From contig OZ242340.1 in the NCBI GenBank assembly GCA_965208525.1, forward strand, positions 3,844,001 through 3,908,000: a stretch of 64,000 bases of DNA, in the 5' to 3' direction. Position 1 is the stretch's first letter. The number at the start of each line of letters is the position of its first letter. The notes below the pieces were generated by a model. It made no database searches. It had not been told where the DNA came from and was given only the letters and a program-made list of their open reading frames with translations. Origin of the DNA: VXYL01 sp965208525 (lineage in GTDB: Bacteria; Pseudomonadota; Gammaproteobacteria; Pseudomonadales; Azotimanducaceae). Below are positions 33,630 to 43,504 of this stretch, in pieces. The position numbers and the translations under genes are program-made.

Positions 33630-34603
33630 TCAGCCACCGGCGTCGCGGGAGGCGATGCGCTGGCGCAGCAGGGCGTGGATCAGGTCGATGGTTGGCGTCG
33701 CCATGCCGGCAAGGGTTGCGAGTTCCTGCACCGCACCGAGCATTGCCTCGTGTTCGAGTGGGCGGCCGAGTTCAAGATCCTGAAGCATCGAGGTTCGGTG
33801 GGCGCCGACGTTGGCGACGCCGGCCAGGCGGCGCTCCACCGAGATGGAGAAGCGGGCACCGAAGGCTTCGCCGACGGCGCGACCCTCGTCCATCATCGAC
33901 TTGGCAATGCTGCGAGTGTCTGCGTTGGTGGCCAGCACGTCGAGGGTGGCGCCGGTGAGTGCGCTCAAGGGGTTGAAGGCGAGGTTGCCCCAGAGCTTCA
34001 TCCAGATCTCGTCGCGCACGCGCGGGCGCACTGGCGCCTTGAAGCCAGCTTCGCGAAACGCCGTCGCCAAGGCCGTGACACGGCTGCTTGGGGAGCCATC
34101 CGGTTCGCCCAGCACCAGCTTGTTGCCTTCGGTGTGGCGCACCACGCCGGGGGAGACGATTTCCGCCGCGGGATAGACAACGCAGCCGAGTGCCCGCTCC
34201 GGGCCTATGCGTCGCCATAGAACGCCGCCCGGGTCCACGCTTTCCACATGGCGTTCGCGCCAAGGAGAGTCGAGGGCGTGGAAGTACCACCAGGGGATGC
34301 CATTGACCGCGCTGACGACCGCGGTTTCCTCGCCCACGAGGTCGAGGATGCCGTCCACCACGGCGGGGATCGAGTGCGCCTTCAGCGTGACGATCACCAT
34401 GTCCTGGGCACCGAGTTCGGCTGGCCTGTCGGTGGCGCGGACGCGAGCGGTGCGCCTGCCGCCCTCCTGCAGGAGCGTGAGGCCCTGCGTCCGCATCGCT
34501 TCGAGATGCGGCCCTCGCGCCACTAGGGATACATCGAGGCCGGCCTCGGCAAGCGGCACGGCGAGGCAGCCACCGATGGCGCCGGCGCCGTATATGCAGA
34601 TTT

Positions 34604-34607
<4 letters not shown>
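33630..34607 (-). CDS. 2-dehydropantoate 2-reductase family protein (PanE/ApbA-like)
   Basis: 325 residues. MKICIYGAGAIGGCLAVPLA is the dinucleotide-binding P-loop, DMVIVTLKAHSIPAV carries the conserved Lys segment, and RDEIWMKLWGNLAFNPLSAL is the C-terminal catalytic helix with its Lys and Asn. Members reduce ketopantoate or related 2-oxo acids with NADPH. Because several unlinked paralogues are usual in proteobacteria and no panB or panC is near, a role in pantothenate synthesis is not certain. Its ATG overlaps the stop of the upstream acyl-CoA ligase (ATGA), which argues for a shared catabolic pathway. Confidence 0.82.
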
Positions 34608-36124
<1,517 letters not shown>

Positions 36125-36195
36125 CAATCCACCCTCCACGTCGGCAAATGCGGTGCGGTTGACGGCTGCCGGGTCAACCCATGGGAACTTGAGGT

Positions 36196-36272
36196 TGGTC
36201 GGGACGGCAGGATTTGAACCTGCGACCACCACACCCCCAGTGTGATGCGCTACCAGACTGCGCTACGCCCCG
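36196..36272 (-). tRNA. tRNA-Pro (GGG anticodon)
   Basis: 77 bases folding as a full cloverleaf. The acceptor CGGGGCG pairs with CGTCCCG (one G-U), the anticodon stem CACAC/GTGTG holds the loop TGGGGGT, the T arm is GCAGGTTCAAATCCTGC, and CCA is encoded. Its position downstream of the MerR-type gene after ihfA is typical of Gammaproteobacteria. Confidence 0.95.
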
Positions 36273-36323
36273 AAGTGGCGAAACTATAGCAGCACGACCC
36301 AGGTGCCGAACCGGATTCGCCCG

Positions 36324-36722
36324 TCAGCGCTCGAGTTCAGCGAGGAGGCCTTCGAGGTCGGCGCGAAGGTCACGAATGGCTTGCTGCGAGTTGGTCGTGC
36401 CGCTCGGTTCCGATTCGCGCATGCGCTGTCTCGCGCCGCCGATGGTGAAGCCTTGGCCGTAGAGCAGCTCGCGAATGCGACGTACCACCAACACGTCGCG
36501 ATGCTGGTAATAGCGCCGATTTCCGCGGCGCTTGACGGGGCGCAACTGGGGGAACTCCCGCTCCCAGTAACGCAGCACGTGCGGCTTGACGGCACAGAGT
36601 TCGCTCACCTCGCCGATGCTGAAATAGCGCTTGCCGGGTATGGGCGGCAAGCCGTAGTTCTGCGCTAGGGCCTCGGCGCCCGCGGCGCTTGCGCCCGTGG
36701 CGACTCTACGATCCGAGTCCAC
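36324..36722 (-). CDS. MerR-family transcriptional regulator of the ihfA locus
   Basis: 132 residues. KRYFSIGEVSELCAVKPHVL and RYWEREFPQLRPVKRRGNRR form the MerR winged helix, with YYQHRDVLVVRRIRELLYGQG continuing it. The C-terminus is short and lacks metal- or drug-sensing Cys. This small MerR protein sits after ihfA in many Gammaproteobacteria, and its target is not established. It starts at GTG 36722, overlapping the ihfA stop by 17 bases, with AAGGA upstream inside ihfA. Confidence 0.85.
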   Translation of the reverse strand: MDSDRRVATGASAAGAEALAQNYGLPPIPGKRYFSIGEVSELCAVKPHVLRYWEREFPQLRPVKRRGNRRYYQHRDVLVVRRIRELLYGQGFTIGGARQRMRESEPSGTTNSQQAIRDLRADLEGLLAELER

Positions 36723-37005
36723 CGTCGCCGATCCTTGCCCGTAGCTTCTGCCCCGGGCGGAAGGTCACGACGCGTCGCGCCGTGATCGGAATCTCCTCGC
36801 CGGTGCGCGGATTGCGCCCAGGGCGACGAGATTTGTCGCGTAGCTCGAAGTTGCCGAAGCCGGAAAGCTTGACGCTTTCGTTCCGCTCAAGCGCCGCGCG
36901 GATTTCCTCGAAGAACAGCTCGACGATTTCCTTCGCTTCGCGCTTGTTCAGGCCAACATCCTCGAACAGCCGCTCGGCCATCTGCACCTTGGTCAACGCG
37001 CCCAT
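36706..37005 (-). CDS. ihfA: Integration host factor subunit alpha
   Basis: 99 residues, exactly the usual length. MGALTKVQMAERLFEDVGLN opens it, FFEEIRAALERNESVKLSGF follows, and GNFELRDKSRRPGRNPRTGE with IPITARRVVTFRPGQKL forms the DNA-intercalating arm including its Pro. IHF alpha pairs with IHF beta to bend DNA sharply in recombination, replication and transcription. It follows pheT by 45 bases, the standard gammaproteobacterial arrangement in which pheT and ihfA share transcripts. Confidence 0.95.
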   Translation of the reverse strand: MGALTKVQMAERLFEDVGLNKREAKEIVELFFEEIRAALERNESVKLSGFGNFELRDKSRRPGRNPRTGEEIPITARRVVTFRPGQKLRARIGDGGLGS

Positions 37006-37050
37006 TGGAAAGTCCGCATATACCCCTCCAACCAGAGTCCCCCAAAGGCG

Positions 37051-39450
37051 CTACCCCGGCCCAGATCGCAGGCGCGCACCAACCTCCCTTGCCAGCGCCG
37101 CCACCACGCGATCCACGTTGTCGTTGATCTCGCCTTCCTCTAGGGTGCGTGACGGATGCTGCAACGTCAAGGCGATTGCGAGGCTTTTCTCACTGGAATC
37201 AATGCCTTCGCCGGTGTATAGGTCGAACACTGAAAATTCGCGCAATAGCTCGCCGAGTTGCGTGCGCGTGATGGCCTCGACCGTCGCCGCTGGCACGTCC
37301 CGGTGCAGCAGCAGCGCCAGGTCCCGACGCACGCTTGGATGCCGCGAGACGCCGGCGTTGCGGCGGGGGCGTCGGCCAAGCAGGCCTTCGAGCGACAGCT
37401 CGAATACGAACACCCCCGGCGGCAGGTCGAGCGTCCGTTCCACTTCCGGATGCAGCCGGCCGAAGCACCCCACCGGCTCCCCATCGAGCACAGCCTGGGC
37501 CCGCTGCCCTGGATGCAAGGCGGGGTGATCGTCAGCAACGAACGTCGCCTCGCGTCCGCCTGGCGCGAGCAGGCGTTCGACATCGCCCTTGATGTCGAAG
37601 AAATCAACTTGAGATCCGTCCTGGGTCCAGGACTCCGCCTCGCGCGGACCGTAGGCGATGCCGGCACACAACATCTGCTGCGCCTGGACTTCGCCTTTCG
37701 TACCGGGCAGGAAGCACTGACCGATCTCAAACAGCCGCACCCGGCTCGCCCGCCGCGCAAGGTTGCCGGCCAGTGCCCCGACGAGCCCGGGCAGCAGCGT
37801 CGAGCGCATCACCGAATGCTCGCGAGACACGGCATTGACCACCGCGACCGACGGTCCGTCCGGTTCGAACAGGTCCAGGTGGACGGGATCGACAAAGCTA
37901 TAGGTGATGGCCTCGGAATAGCCGAGATCCACGAGCAGGTCTGCGATGCGCGCCGTCGGCACCCGGCTGCGGGTTGCATGGCCGAGCGGCTGCGCCAGCT
38001 TTGGCGGGTGGCTCGCGATGGTGTTGTAGCCGTGAACCCGCAGCACTTCTTCCACGAGGTCCTCTTCACGCTCGATATCGAAGCGGTAGCTTGGCGAGGT
38101 GACGACCCAACGTGTCTCGTCCCCTTCGCCGGACGCCTTCGGAGCGAAACCAAGGCGATCGAGAACTCGCTCCGTGACCTCCGGCGGCACCGCTTCGCCC
38201 ACCAGCGCGTCGAGCCGAGCGCGACGCAATGTGACGTGTTTCGGCACCGGCAAATGGGCTTCGCTGGTGGCATCCACCACGGGGCCAGGCGTACCGCCGA
38301 CGATCTCAAGCAGCAGTGCGGTAGCACGCTCCACAGCCATGTGCTGCAACTGGTAGTCCACGCCGCGCTCATAGCGGTGCGCGGCGTCGGTGTGCAGCCC
38401 GAAGCGACGCGCAGTGCCCATCACGGCCAGCGGCGCAAAGAACGCGCATTCGAGGAATACGTTGGTGGTGGATGCGCGCACCGCGGTTCTCGCGCCGCCC
38501 ATCACACCGGCCATGGCGACCGCGCCGTGGTCGTCGGCGATCACCAGCTCCGTGTCATTCAGCGTCGCATCGCGCCCGTCGATCAGGGTGATTCGCTCGT
38601 CCTTTTTGGCCTTGCGAACCTCGATGCCTCCGCGAAGGCGATCGAGGTCGAAGGCGTGCATCGGCTGGCCGAGTTCGAGTAGGACATAGTTGGTCACATC
38701 CACCACAGGGTCGATGCTGCGCAGGCCCGAACGGCGCAGGCGCTCCCGCATCCACAATGGCGATGGGCGCGTGATGTCGATGCCCTCGATGACACGCCCC
38801 AGGTAGCGCGGACAATCCTCCGGTTGACTGAGCCCCACCCCGAACACAGCGTCTGTCGACGCCGGCACTGCCGGGATGGACGGTGCAGTAACCGGCACGT
38901 CGCAGAGCAGTCCCACCTCCCGCGCCAGCCCGCGCACGCTCAGCGCATCACCGCGATTCGGCGTCAAGTCGATGTCGATGGTCGTGTCGTCGAGATGCAG
39001 AGCGCGACGCAAGTCGTCGCCCGCCACGTGGCCCTCATCAAGCTCCATCAGGCCATCGGCGTCGGTGCCGATGCCGAGTTCCGCGGCACTGCACAACATG
39101 CCGGCCGAGGTCACTCCGCGCATTTCGGCTGCGCGGATGCGAACGTCGCCCGGCAGCACTGCGCCGACCCGCGCCAGTGGAGCAACCAGTCCAGGCGCGG
39201 CGTTTGGCGCACCGCACACCACATTGAGCGGCGTCGCCTCGCCCGCGTCCACTGCACACACTGAGAGCTTGTCGGCGTTGGGATGCGGTTGCACGGCGAC
39301 GATGCGCCCCACCACGACGCCGCTGAACTCGCCAGCTACGGGCTCCGTGCCGTCCACTTCCAGCCCAGCGTTGGTGAGCAGGTCGCAAAGTTCGGCAATG
39401 GGCACCGTGGCCGGCGCCCACTCCCGCAGCCACTCAACGCTGACCTTCAC
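37051..39450 (-). CDS. pheT: Phenylalanyl-tRNA synthetase beta subunit
   Basis: 799 residues, normal for bacterial PheT. MKVSVEWLREWAP opens it, and VVGRIVAVQPHPNADKLSVC is the EMAP-like tRNA-binding domain near 40-150. The B3/B4 editing domain spans about 200-400 (IDPVVDVTNYVLLELGQPMH, GVMGGARTAV), the B5 domain is near 400-470, and the C-terminal ferredoxin-like anticodon-binding domain begins SRHPSVRRDLALLL. With PheS it charges tRNA-Phe. Start GTG 39450 follows the pheS stop by 13 bases. A longer open frame upstream overlaps pheS and is rejected because the conserved N-terminus begins here. Confidence 0.95.
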   Translation of the reverse strand: MKVSVEWLREWAPATVPIAELCDLLTNAGLEVDGTEPVAGEFSGVVVGRIVAVQPHPNADKLSVCAVDAGEATPLNVVCGAPNAAPGLVAPLARVGAVLPGDVRIRAAEMRGVTSAGMLCSAAELGIGTDADGLMELDEGHVAGDDLRRALHLDDTTIDIDLTPNRGDALSVRGLAREVGLLCDVPVTAPSIPAVPASTDAVFGVGLSQPEDCPRYLGRVIEGIDITRPSPLWMRERLRRSGLRSIDPVVDVTNYVLLELGQPMHAFDLDRLRGGIEVRKAKKDERITLIDGRDATLNDTELVIADDHGAVAMAGVMGGARTAVRASTTNVFLECAFFAPLAVMGTARRFGLHTDAAHRYERGVDYQLQHMAVERATALLLEIVGGTPGPVVDATSEAHLPVPKHVTLRRARLDALVGEAVPPEVTERVLDRLGFAPKASGEGDETRWVVTSPSYRFDIEREEDLVEEVLRVHGYNTIASHPPKLAQPLGHATRSRVPTARIADLLVDLGYSEAITYSFVDPVHLDLFEPDGPSVAVVNAVSREHSVMRSTLLPGLVGALAGNLARRASRVRLFEIGQCFLPGTKGEVQAQQMLCAGIAYGPREAESWTQDGSQVDFFDIKGDVERLLAPGGREATFVADDHPALHPGQRAQAVLDGEPVGCFGRLHPEVERTLDLPPGVFVFELSLEGLLGRRPRRNAGVSRHPSVRRDLALLLHRDVPAATVEAITRTQLGELLREFSVFDLYTGEGIDSSEKSLAIALTLQHPSRTLEEGEINDNVDRVVAALAREVGARLRSGPG

Positions 39451-39463
39451 GAAGTGACGTGCC

Positions 39464-40480
39464 TCACGCGAACTGTTCCAGGAAGGCCAGCTCGTTGTCG
39501 AAGAAGAGCCGCAGGTCGTCCACCTCGAACAGCAGCGAGGCGAGGCGGTCGGCGCCGAAGCCGAAAGCGAAGCCGGTGTAGCGCTCCGGGTCGATGCCTG
39601 ACATGGCGAGCACGTTGGGGTGCACCATGCCGCAGCCGAGCACCTCGATCCAGCCTGTGAAGCCGCACACGCGACAGCCCTTGCCACCGCAGTGGACGCA
39701 CTGCATGTCCACTTCGGCAGAGGGTTCCGTGAAGGGGAAGTACGACGGGCGGAAGCGAACCCCCAGGGGCTGCTCGAAGAAGTGCCTGGTGAAATCGATG
39801 ACGGTGCCCTTGAGGTCGGCGAAGCTGATGCCCTCGTCCACCACCAGCCCTTCCACCTGGTGGAACATGGGGCTGTGGGTGGCGTCCACGTCGTCCTTGC
39901 GATAGACCCGCCCCGGGCAAATCACCTTCACCGGCGGGCCTTGCGACTCCATCGTTCGCACCTGCACGGGCGACGTGTGGGTGCGCAGCAGCAAGCCGTT
40001 GTCGAGATAGAGGGTGTCGTGCATGGCCCGCGCCGGATGGTGGGCGGGAATGTTGAGTGCCTCGAAGTTGTGGTACTCGTCCTCCATCTCTGGCCCGTCC
40101 ACCACGGCGTAGCCAGCGGCCGCGAAGATGTCCTCGATGCGGCGCAACGCGTGCGTTACCGGGTGCAGGCCCCCACGTCGACGCTGGCGGCCGGGCAACG
40201 TGATGTCCACAGCTTCCGCTGCGAGTGCCCCCTGCATCTGCTCTCGAGCCAAGACGTCCCTGCGACCATCGACGGCAGCCTGCACTTCGCGCTTGGCAAC
40301 GTTGATGCGGGCGCCGGCGGCGGGCCGCTCCTGGGCCGGCATTGCGCCCAAGGACTTGAGGAGCGCCGTCAGTTCGCCCCGCTTGCCGAGATAGCGAACC
40401 CGCACCTCGTCCAGGGCCCGTTCGTCGCGTGCGCGGGCCACGTCCGAGAGCGCGGATGAGGTGATGGAGTCGACGTTCAT
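39464..40480 (-). CDS. pheS: Phenylalanyl-tRNA synthetase alpha subunit
   Basis: 338 residues. The N-terminal coiled-coil region RVRYLGKRGELTALLKSLGA is followed by the class II catalytic core. HPVTHALRRIEDIFAAAGYA holds motif 1, LRTHTSPVQVRTM and VICPGRVYRKDDVDATHSPM form motif 2, and GFAFGFGADRLASLLFEVDD is motif 3. A CVHCGGKGCRVCGFTGW cysteine segment near 265 resembles the zinc-ribbon-like insertion of many PheS. It binds Phe and ATP; PheT completes the heterotetramer. It follows rplT by 42 bases. Confidence 0.95.
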   Translation of the reverse strand: MNVDSITSSALSDVARARDERALDEVRVRYLGKRGELTALLKSLGAMPAQERPAAGARINVAKREVQAAVDGRRDVLAREQMQGALAAEAVDITLPGRQRRRGGLHPVTHALRRIEDIFAAAGYAVVDGPEMEDEYHNFEALNIPAHHPARAMHDTLYLDNGLLLRTHTSPVQVRTMESQGPPVKVICPGRVYRKDDVDATHSPMFHQVEGLVVDEGISFADLKGTVIDFTRHFFEQPLGVRFRPSYFPFTEPSAEVDMQCVHCGGKGCRVCGFTGWIEVLGCGMVHPNVLAMSGIDPERYTGFAFGFGADRLASLLFEVDDLRLFFDNELAFLEQFA

Positions 40481-40522
40481 CGCTAACCCGCCTCGGCTTT
40501 GGCGCTTAAGGCGCTGAACGCG

Positions 40523-40882
40523 CTATGCGGTCAGAGCCGCGCGGGCCTCTTCCGCGAGCGCGGCAAACGCCGCCTTCTCGTTGAGCGCCAGATCCGCAAG
40601 GACTTTACGGTCCACCTCGATGGAAGCCTTCTTCAGCCCCGCCATCATGCGGCTGTACGAAAGACCGTGCTGGCGCGCTTCGGCATTGATGCGCACGATC
40701 CAAAGCGAACGGAACTGGCGCTTGCGCTGCCGACGGTCGCGATAGGCGTATTGGCCGGCCTTGATTACCGCTTGCTTGGCGACCTTGAAGGTGCGGCTGC
40801 GGGCGCCGTAGTAGCCCTTGGCTTGCTTGAGAACCTTCTTGCGGCGAGCGCGGGAGGCGACGCCTCTTTTCACTCGTGGCAT
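40523..40882 (-). CDS. rplT: 50S ribosomal protein L20
   Basis: 119 residues with the canonical basic N-terminal extension (MPRVKRGVASRARRKKVLKQ) and AKGYYGARSRTFKVAKQAVI. The globular end is RIERLW-like WIVRINAEARQHGLSYSRMM. L20 is essential for early 50S assembly and in E. coli also represses its own operon by binding the leader. It starts 3 bases after the rpmI stop. Whether that feedback exists here cannot be read from the 260-base leader. Confidence 0.96.
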   Translation of the reverse strand: MPRVKRGVASRARRKKVLKQAKGYYGARSRTFKVAKQAVIKAGQYAYRDRRQRKRQFRSLWIVRINAEARQHGLSYSRMMAGLKKASIEVDRKVLADLALNEKAAFAALAEEARAALTA

Positions 40883-40885
40883 CGC

Positions 40886-41131
40886 TTACGCCTCCTCGCC
40901 CGTGCTGTCGTCAGCAGGCCCCTTGCGGGCGGCTCGCTTTCTGCCCGGCAGCATGCGGTCCACCAAGCTGCGGTCCGCATCCGAGACATCGGCGAAGCCC
41001 CTGAGCTGGCGCTTGCGTTTGGTGGACTTGTTGATGAACAGGTGGTTCTTGTTGGTCCGCTTGTGCTTGTAGCCCTTCGCGGTGCGCCGGAACCGCTTGG
41101 CGGCGCCGCGCTTGGTCTTGAGTTTTGGCAT
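40886..41131 (-). CDS. rpmI: 50S ribosomal protein L35 with C-terminal extension
   Basis: 81 residues. MPKLKTKRGAAKRFRRTAKG and YKHKRTNKNHLFINKSTKRK are unmistakable. Family members are usually 64-66 residues; here about 15 extra residues, mixed basic then acidic (KRAARKGPADDSTGEEA), follow the normal end. It is the first gene of the rpmI-rplT pair after infC. Confidence 0.95.
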   Translation of the reverse strand: MPKLKTKRGAAKRFRRTAKGYKHKRTNKNHLFINKSTKRKRQLRGFADVSDADRSLVDRMLPGRKRAARKGPADDSTGEEA

Positions 41132-41393
41132 GTTTGGATTTGGTTCCTTTCGCCCCGCGCCTTGGCGCGTCGCGATTCGCTGATGAATCGCCGGGCTTGT
41201 TGGTTGCTTGAGTCACCTCTGGCCGTTTCACTCGAACGGGCAGGGTCTGCCGTGGCGCGTTCGGGAGGTCAATCCCTTCGCATCTTCTCGTTGGTTGATT
41301 CTCGTTGGTTGAATGCGTCTCGCGTGCCCGACACGCGGGCTCGTGGCGCGGGTGGCGAGCGAGACGCCCTCCCGCATCGAGGCGCGGCTTTCG
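41132..41393. other. infC-rpmI leader region
   Basis: About 260 bases between infC and rpmI. AAAGGAA lies 13 bases before the rpmI start. In E. coli this part of the operon carries the L20 autoregulatory site, but I could not identify an equivalent fold by eye. Short direct repeats of TCTCGTTGGTTGA occur around 41287-41312. Confidence 0.4.
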
Positions 41394-42011
41394 CTAGCCC
41401 GTTGCGCCTCCCGCTTGCGCGTCCTTTGCCGCCGACGCCTCTGGCTCCACGCGTCGCGGCGCACCGCCGCGCTTGCGCTTTCTTGGCGCGAGCACCATCG
41501 TCATCTGGCGACCCTCGAACTTTGGCGCGGTTTCGACGCTAGCAAGTTCGTCGAGGTCTCCCTCGATCCGCTTCAGCAGCGTCAGGCCAATCTCTGGATG
41601 CACCATCTCGCGTCCGCGAAATCGAAGCGACACCTTGGCCTTGTCGCCGTCCTCCAAAAAGCGCACGAGATTGCGCAGCTTCACCTGATAGTCGCCCTCT
41701 TCGGTGCCAGGGCGAAACTTCATTTCCTTGACGTGAACCTGCTTTTGCTTCTTGCGCTGGGCCGCCTTGGCTTTCTTTTGGTCAAACAGATGCTTGCCAT
41801 AATCCATCACCTTGACGACCGGGGGCTCGGCATCCGGCGCTATGAGCACCAGGTCCAGCCCTTCGCTCCGGGCTTCGCGCAGCGCCTCGTCCCGGTCAAC
41901 GATCCCCACTTGGGCTCCACTCGAGCCAATCAGGCGAACCCGAAAGGCGCGAATGTCGTCGTTGAGCACGGCTCGATTGTTGGTCTGCGTCTTCGCGGCT
42001 GATCTCTTGAT
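41394..42011 (-). CDS. infC: Translation initiation factor IF-3, probable AUC start
   Basis: 205 residues. The N domain carries LNDDIRAFRVRLIGSSGAQV and IVDRDEALREARSEGLDLV, the linker AEPPVVKVMDYGKHLFDQKK, and the C domain VKEMKFRPGTEEGDYQVKLR with LRFRGREMVHPEIG. About 25 extra residues follow the usual end (RKRKRGGAPRR and an Ala-rich tail). The near-perfect AGGAGG at 42019-42024 is 7 bases before an ATC codon at 42011 but overlaps the in-frame GTG at 42017. I therefore take ATC as the start. Rare AUU/AUC/AUA starts are known in infC and allow IF-3 to repress its own synthesis. The gene usually found just before infC, thrS, is absent here; tRNA-Val lies upstream instead. Confidence 0.9.
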   Translation of the reverse strand: MKRSAAKTQTNNRAVLNDDIRAFRVRLIGSSGAQVGIVDRDEALREARSEGLDLVLIAPDAEPPVVKVMDYGKHLFDQKKAKAAQRKKQKQVHVKEMKFRPGTEEGDYQVKLRNLVRFLEDGDKAKVSLRFRGREMVHPEIGLTLLKRIEGDLDELASVETAPKFEGRQMTMVLAPRKRKRGGAPRRVEPEASAAKDAQAGGATG

Positions 42012-42018
42012 AGGCACT

Positions 42019-42024
42019 CCTCCT
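42019..42024 (-). promoter_or_regulatory. infC ribosome-binding site that decides the start
   Basis: AGGAGG lies within GAGGAGGAG. The GTG at 42017 begins inside this motif, leaving no spacer, while ATC at 42011 has the ideal 7-base spacer. This is why ATC is favoured. Confidence 0.7.
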
Positions 42025-42127
42025 CAAACGAGATTCGGCTAACGGGCACTGCCAGCCCGTTGCAGGAACTGCAAATGGTACTTGCCGCTGCCCATGTGGA
42101 CAACCTGCAATTCGATGCTAGGTGGCT

Positions 42128-42232
42128 GCGCCGTACAAACGGCGCTGGCTCCTAGCCGTAGCTGCGAGCGAATGCGAGCACGAAGGCCAGCAGTTCGCGC
42201 AGCGAACTGCCAACGCGCCCGCTAGGGCGCGC
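42128..42232. repeat. Family B palindromic repeat, fullest copy
   Basis: GCGCCGTACAAACGGCGC, GTAGCTGCGAGCGAATGCGA, CAGTTCGCGCAGCGAACTG and GCGCCCGCTAGGGCGC are four consecutive palindromic or conserved units. It sits in the infC upstream region, directly beside the tRNA-Val 3' fragment. Confidence 0.8.
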
Positions 42233-42263
42233 AGGCGCGATTGGATTCGAACCAACTGACCCC
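42233..42263 (-). pseudogene. Duplicated 3' fragment of tRNA-Val
   Basis: The 23 bases at 42233-42255 are identical to the T-arm and acceptor strand of the complete tRNA-Val at 42342-42418 (without the CCA), and the following bases match with a 1-base insertion. No D or anticodon arm is present. Such a partial copy downstream of a tRNA is the typical scar of a tRNA-targeting integrative element. Confidence 0.75.
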
Positions 42264-42341
42264 GGCCGCCGCTGCGCGGCGGCTTGGCAGTTTGCTGCGC
42301 AAACTGCTGCGAGGCCTGGTTTCGTCCCCCTTCCACATTCC

Positions 42342-42418
42342 TGGTAGGCGCGATTGGATTCGAACCAACGACCCCCACCATGTCAAGGTGGTGCTCTAAC
42401 CGGCTGAGCTACGCGCCT
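42342..42418 (-). tRNA. tRNA-Val (GAC anticodon)
   Basis: 77 bases. The acceptor AGGCGCG pairs with CGCGCCT, the D arm is GCTCAGCCGGTTAGAGC, and the anticodon stem CCACC/GGTGG holds the loop TTGACAT. The T arm is TTGGTTCGAATCCAA and CCA is encoded. It lies upstream of infC on the same strand. Confidence 0.95.
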
Positions 42419-42446
42419 GCGTGGTGAGAATTGTAGAGCACTTCGG

Positions 42447-43292
42447 CTATGTGCGTGGGCGGACCTGGGTTCGGCGCATTAGGCGGCGGGCGGTGGGGGG
42501 GAAGGCCGCGCGGCGGTGCATGACGGTGCGGTTGTCCCAGATCACGAGGTCGCGCTCGCGCCATTGCTGCGTCCAGACGTCGCCGGCCAAGGCGACGTAG
42601 GTCCACACTTCGTCCAAGAGCGCCTCGCTTTCGCGCAGCGGTAGGCCCTCCACGTAGGCGTCCTGGCGGCGTCCGAGGTAGAGCGCATCGATGCCCGTTT
42701 CCGGGTGGCGCAGCACCATTGGGTGCGACGCCCCGGGTGCGTCGCGCGGGTCGTCCACGTCGTGGTGGCCGCGCCGCAGCTTGCCGACGCTGTCGTGGGC
42801 GGCGTCGTGCTTGGCTTTCAGGCCCCGAACCCGCCCCTCCAACTCGGACGGCAGTGCCTTGAGTGCGCCGATCATGCTGCAGAAGTGGGTGTCGCCGCCG
42901 GTTTCGGGCACCTCTACGGCATAGAGGAGGCTGGCGGTGGGCGGCCGCTCGATGTAGGACATGTCCGTGTGCCAGGCCGCCTCGCCGTTGCCGAGGCCGC
43001 CGATGGGCTGGCCGTTTCTGACGATGTTGGAGATAGTGGTGATGTAGGGGTTCGGCAGCTTGTCCACATCGCTCTTCCGCATGCGTCCGAAGGGCGCGTA
43101 TTCGAGCGGGCCGAAGCGCCCGCTGAACGATTGTAGGACGTCGTCGTCCACGTGCTGATTGCGCAGGCGCAGCACGGCGTAACGAAGCCAAGCCGCATGC
43201 AGGGCCGCGAAGTCCTCGTCGCCCATGGTTTCGAGGTCGATGTCCGTCACATCGGCGCCGAAGGAAGCTCCCGCAAACGGCTGAACCTGCAT
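42447..43292 (-). CDS. TauD/TfdA-family Fe(II)/2-oxoglutarate dioxygenase
   Basis: 281 residues. MQVQPFAGASFGADVTDIDL opens the family fold, EAAWHTDMSYIERPP holds the iron-binding His and Asp near 104, and WDNRTVMHRRAAF the distal His near 257. An Arg in the final RRLMRRTQVRPR would bind 2-oxoglutarate. HPETGIDALYLGRRQDAYVEG is also typical. Members oxidise taurine, 2,4-D, alkylsulfates and many others; the substrate here is unknown. GAGGAG lies 8 bases before ATG 43292. It stands between tRNA-Val and the integrase pair, so it may be cargo. Confidence 0.87.
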   Translation of the reverse strand: MQVQPFAGASFGADVTDIDLETMGDEDFAALHAAWLRYAVLRLRNQHVDDDVLQSFSGRFGPLEYAPFGRMRKSDVDKLPNPYITTISNIVRNGQPIGGLGNGEAAWHTDMSYIERPPTASLLYAVEVPETGGDTHFCSMIGALKALPSELEGRVRGLKAKHDAAHDSVGKLRRGHHDVDDPRDAPGASHPMVLRHPETGIDALYLGRRQDAYVEGLPLRESEALLDEVWTYVALAGDVWTQQWRERDLVIWDNRTVMHRRAAFPPTARRLMRRTQVRPRT

Positions 43293-43504
43293 CGCGTGCT
43301 CCTCGTAACCCAAACGTTTCAAGCAAATCAGTTTGTTAGCGCCGCCAAACCCCTCGCTAGCGCTCGGCGTCTGGCCCCAGCCCCCACCTTCCCTGTGCAC
43401 GCGATTTCACGCAATTCCCTCGCATCCCCGATTTAGCAGAAAAGTAAGCCATTATCTGGTATCCTTTGTCCCCGAACCCTTCGGGACGAACCGTGCAGAC
43501 TCCG

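Noticed and set aside
36125..36232. Upstream extension of the acyl-CoA ligase
   Set aside because: Its first residues are read from the tRNA-Pro gene.
39451..39687. Upstream extension of pheT
   Set aside because: It overlaps pheS out of frame, and the conserved PheT N-terminus begins at GTG 39450.
42233..42263. A second tRNA-Val gene
   Set aside because: Only the T arm and acceptor strand are present; there is no anticodon arm.
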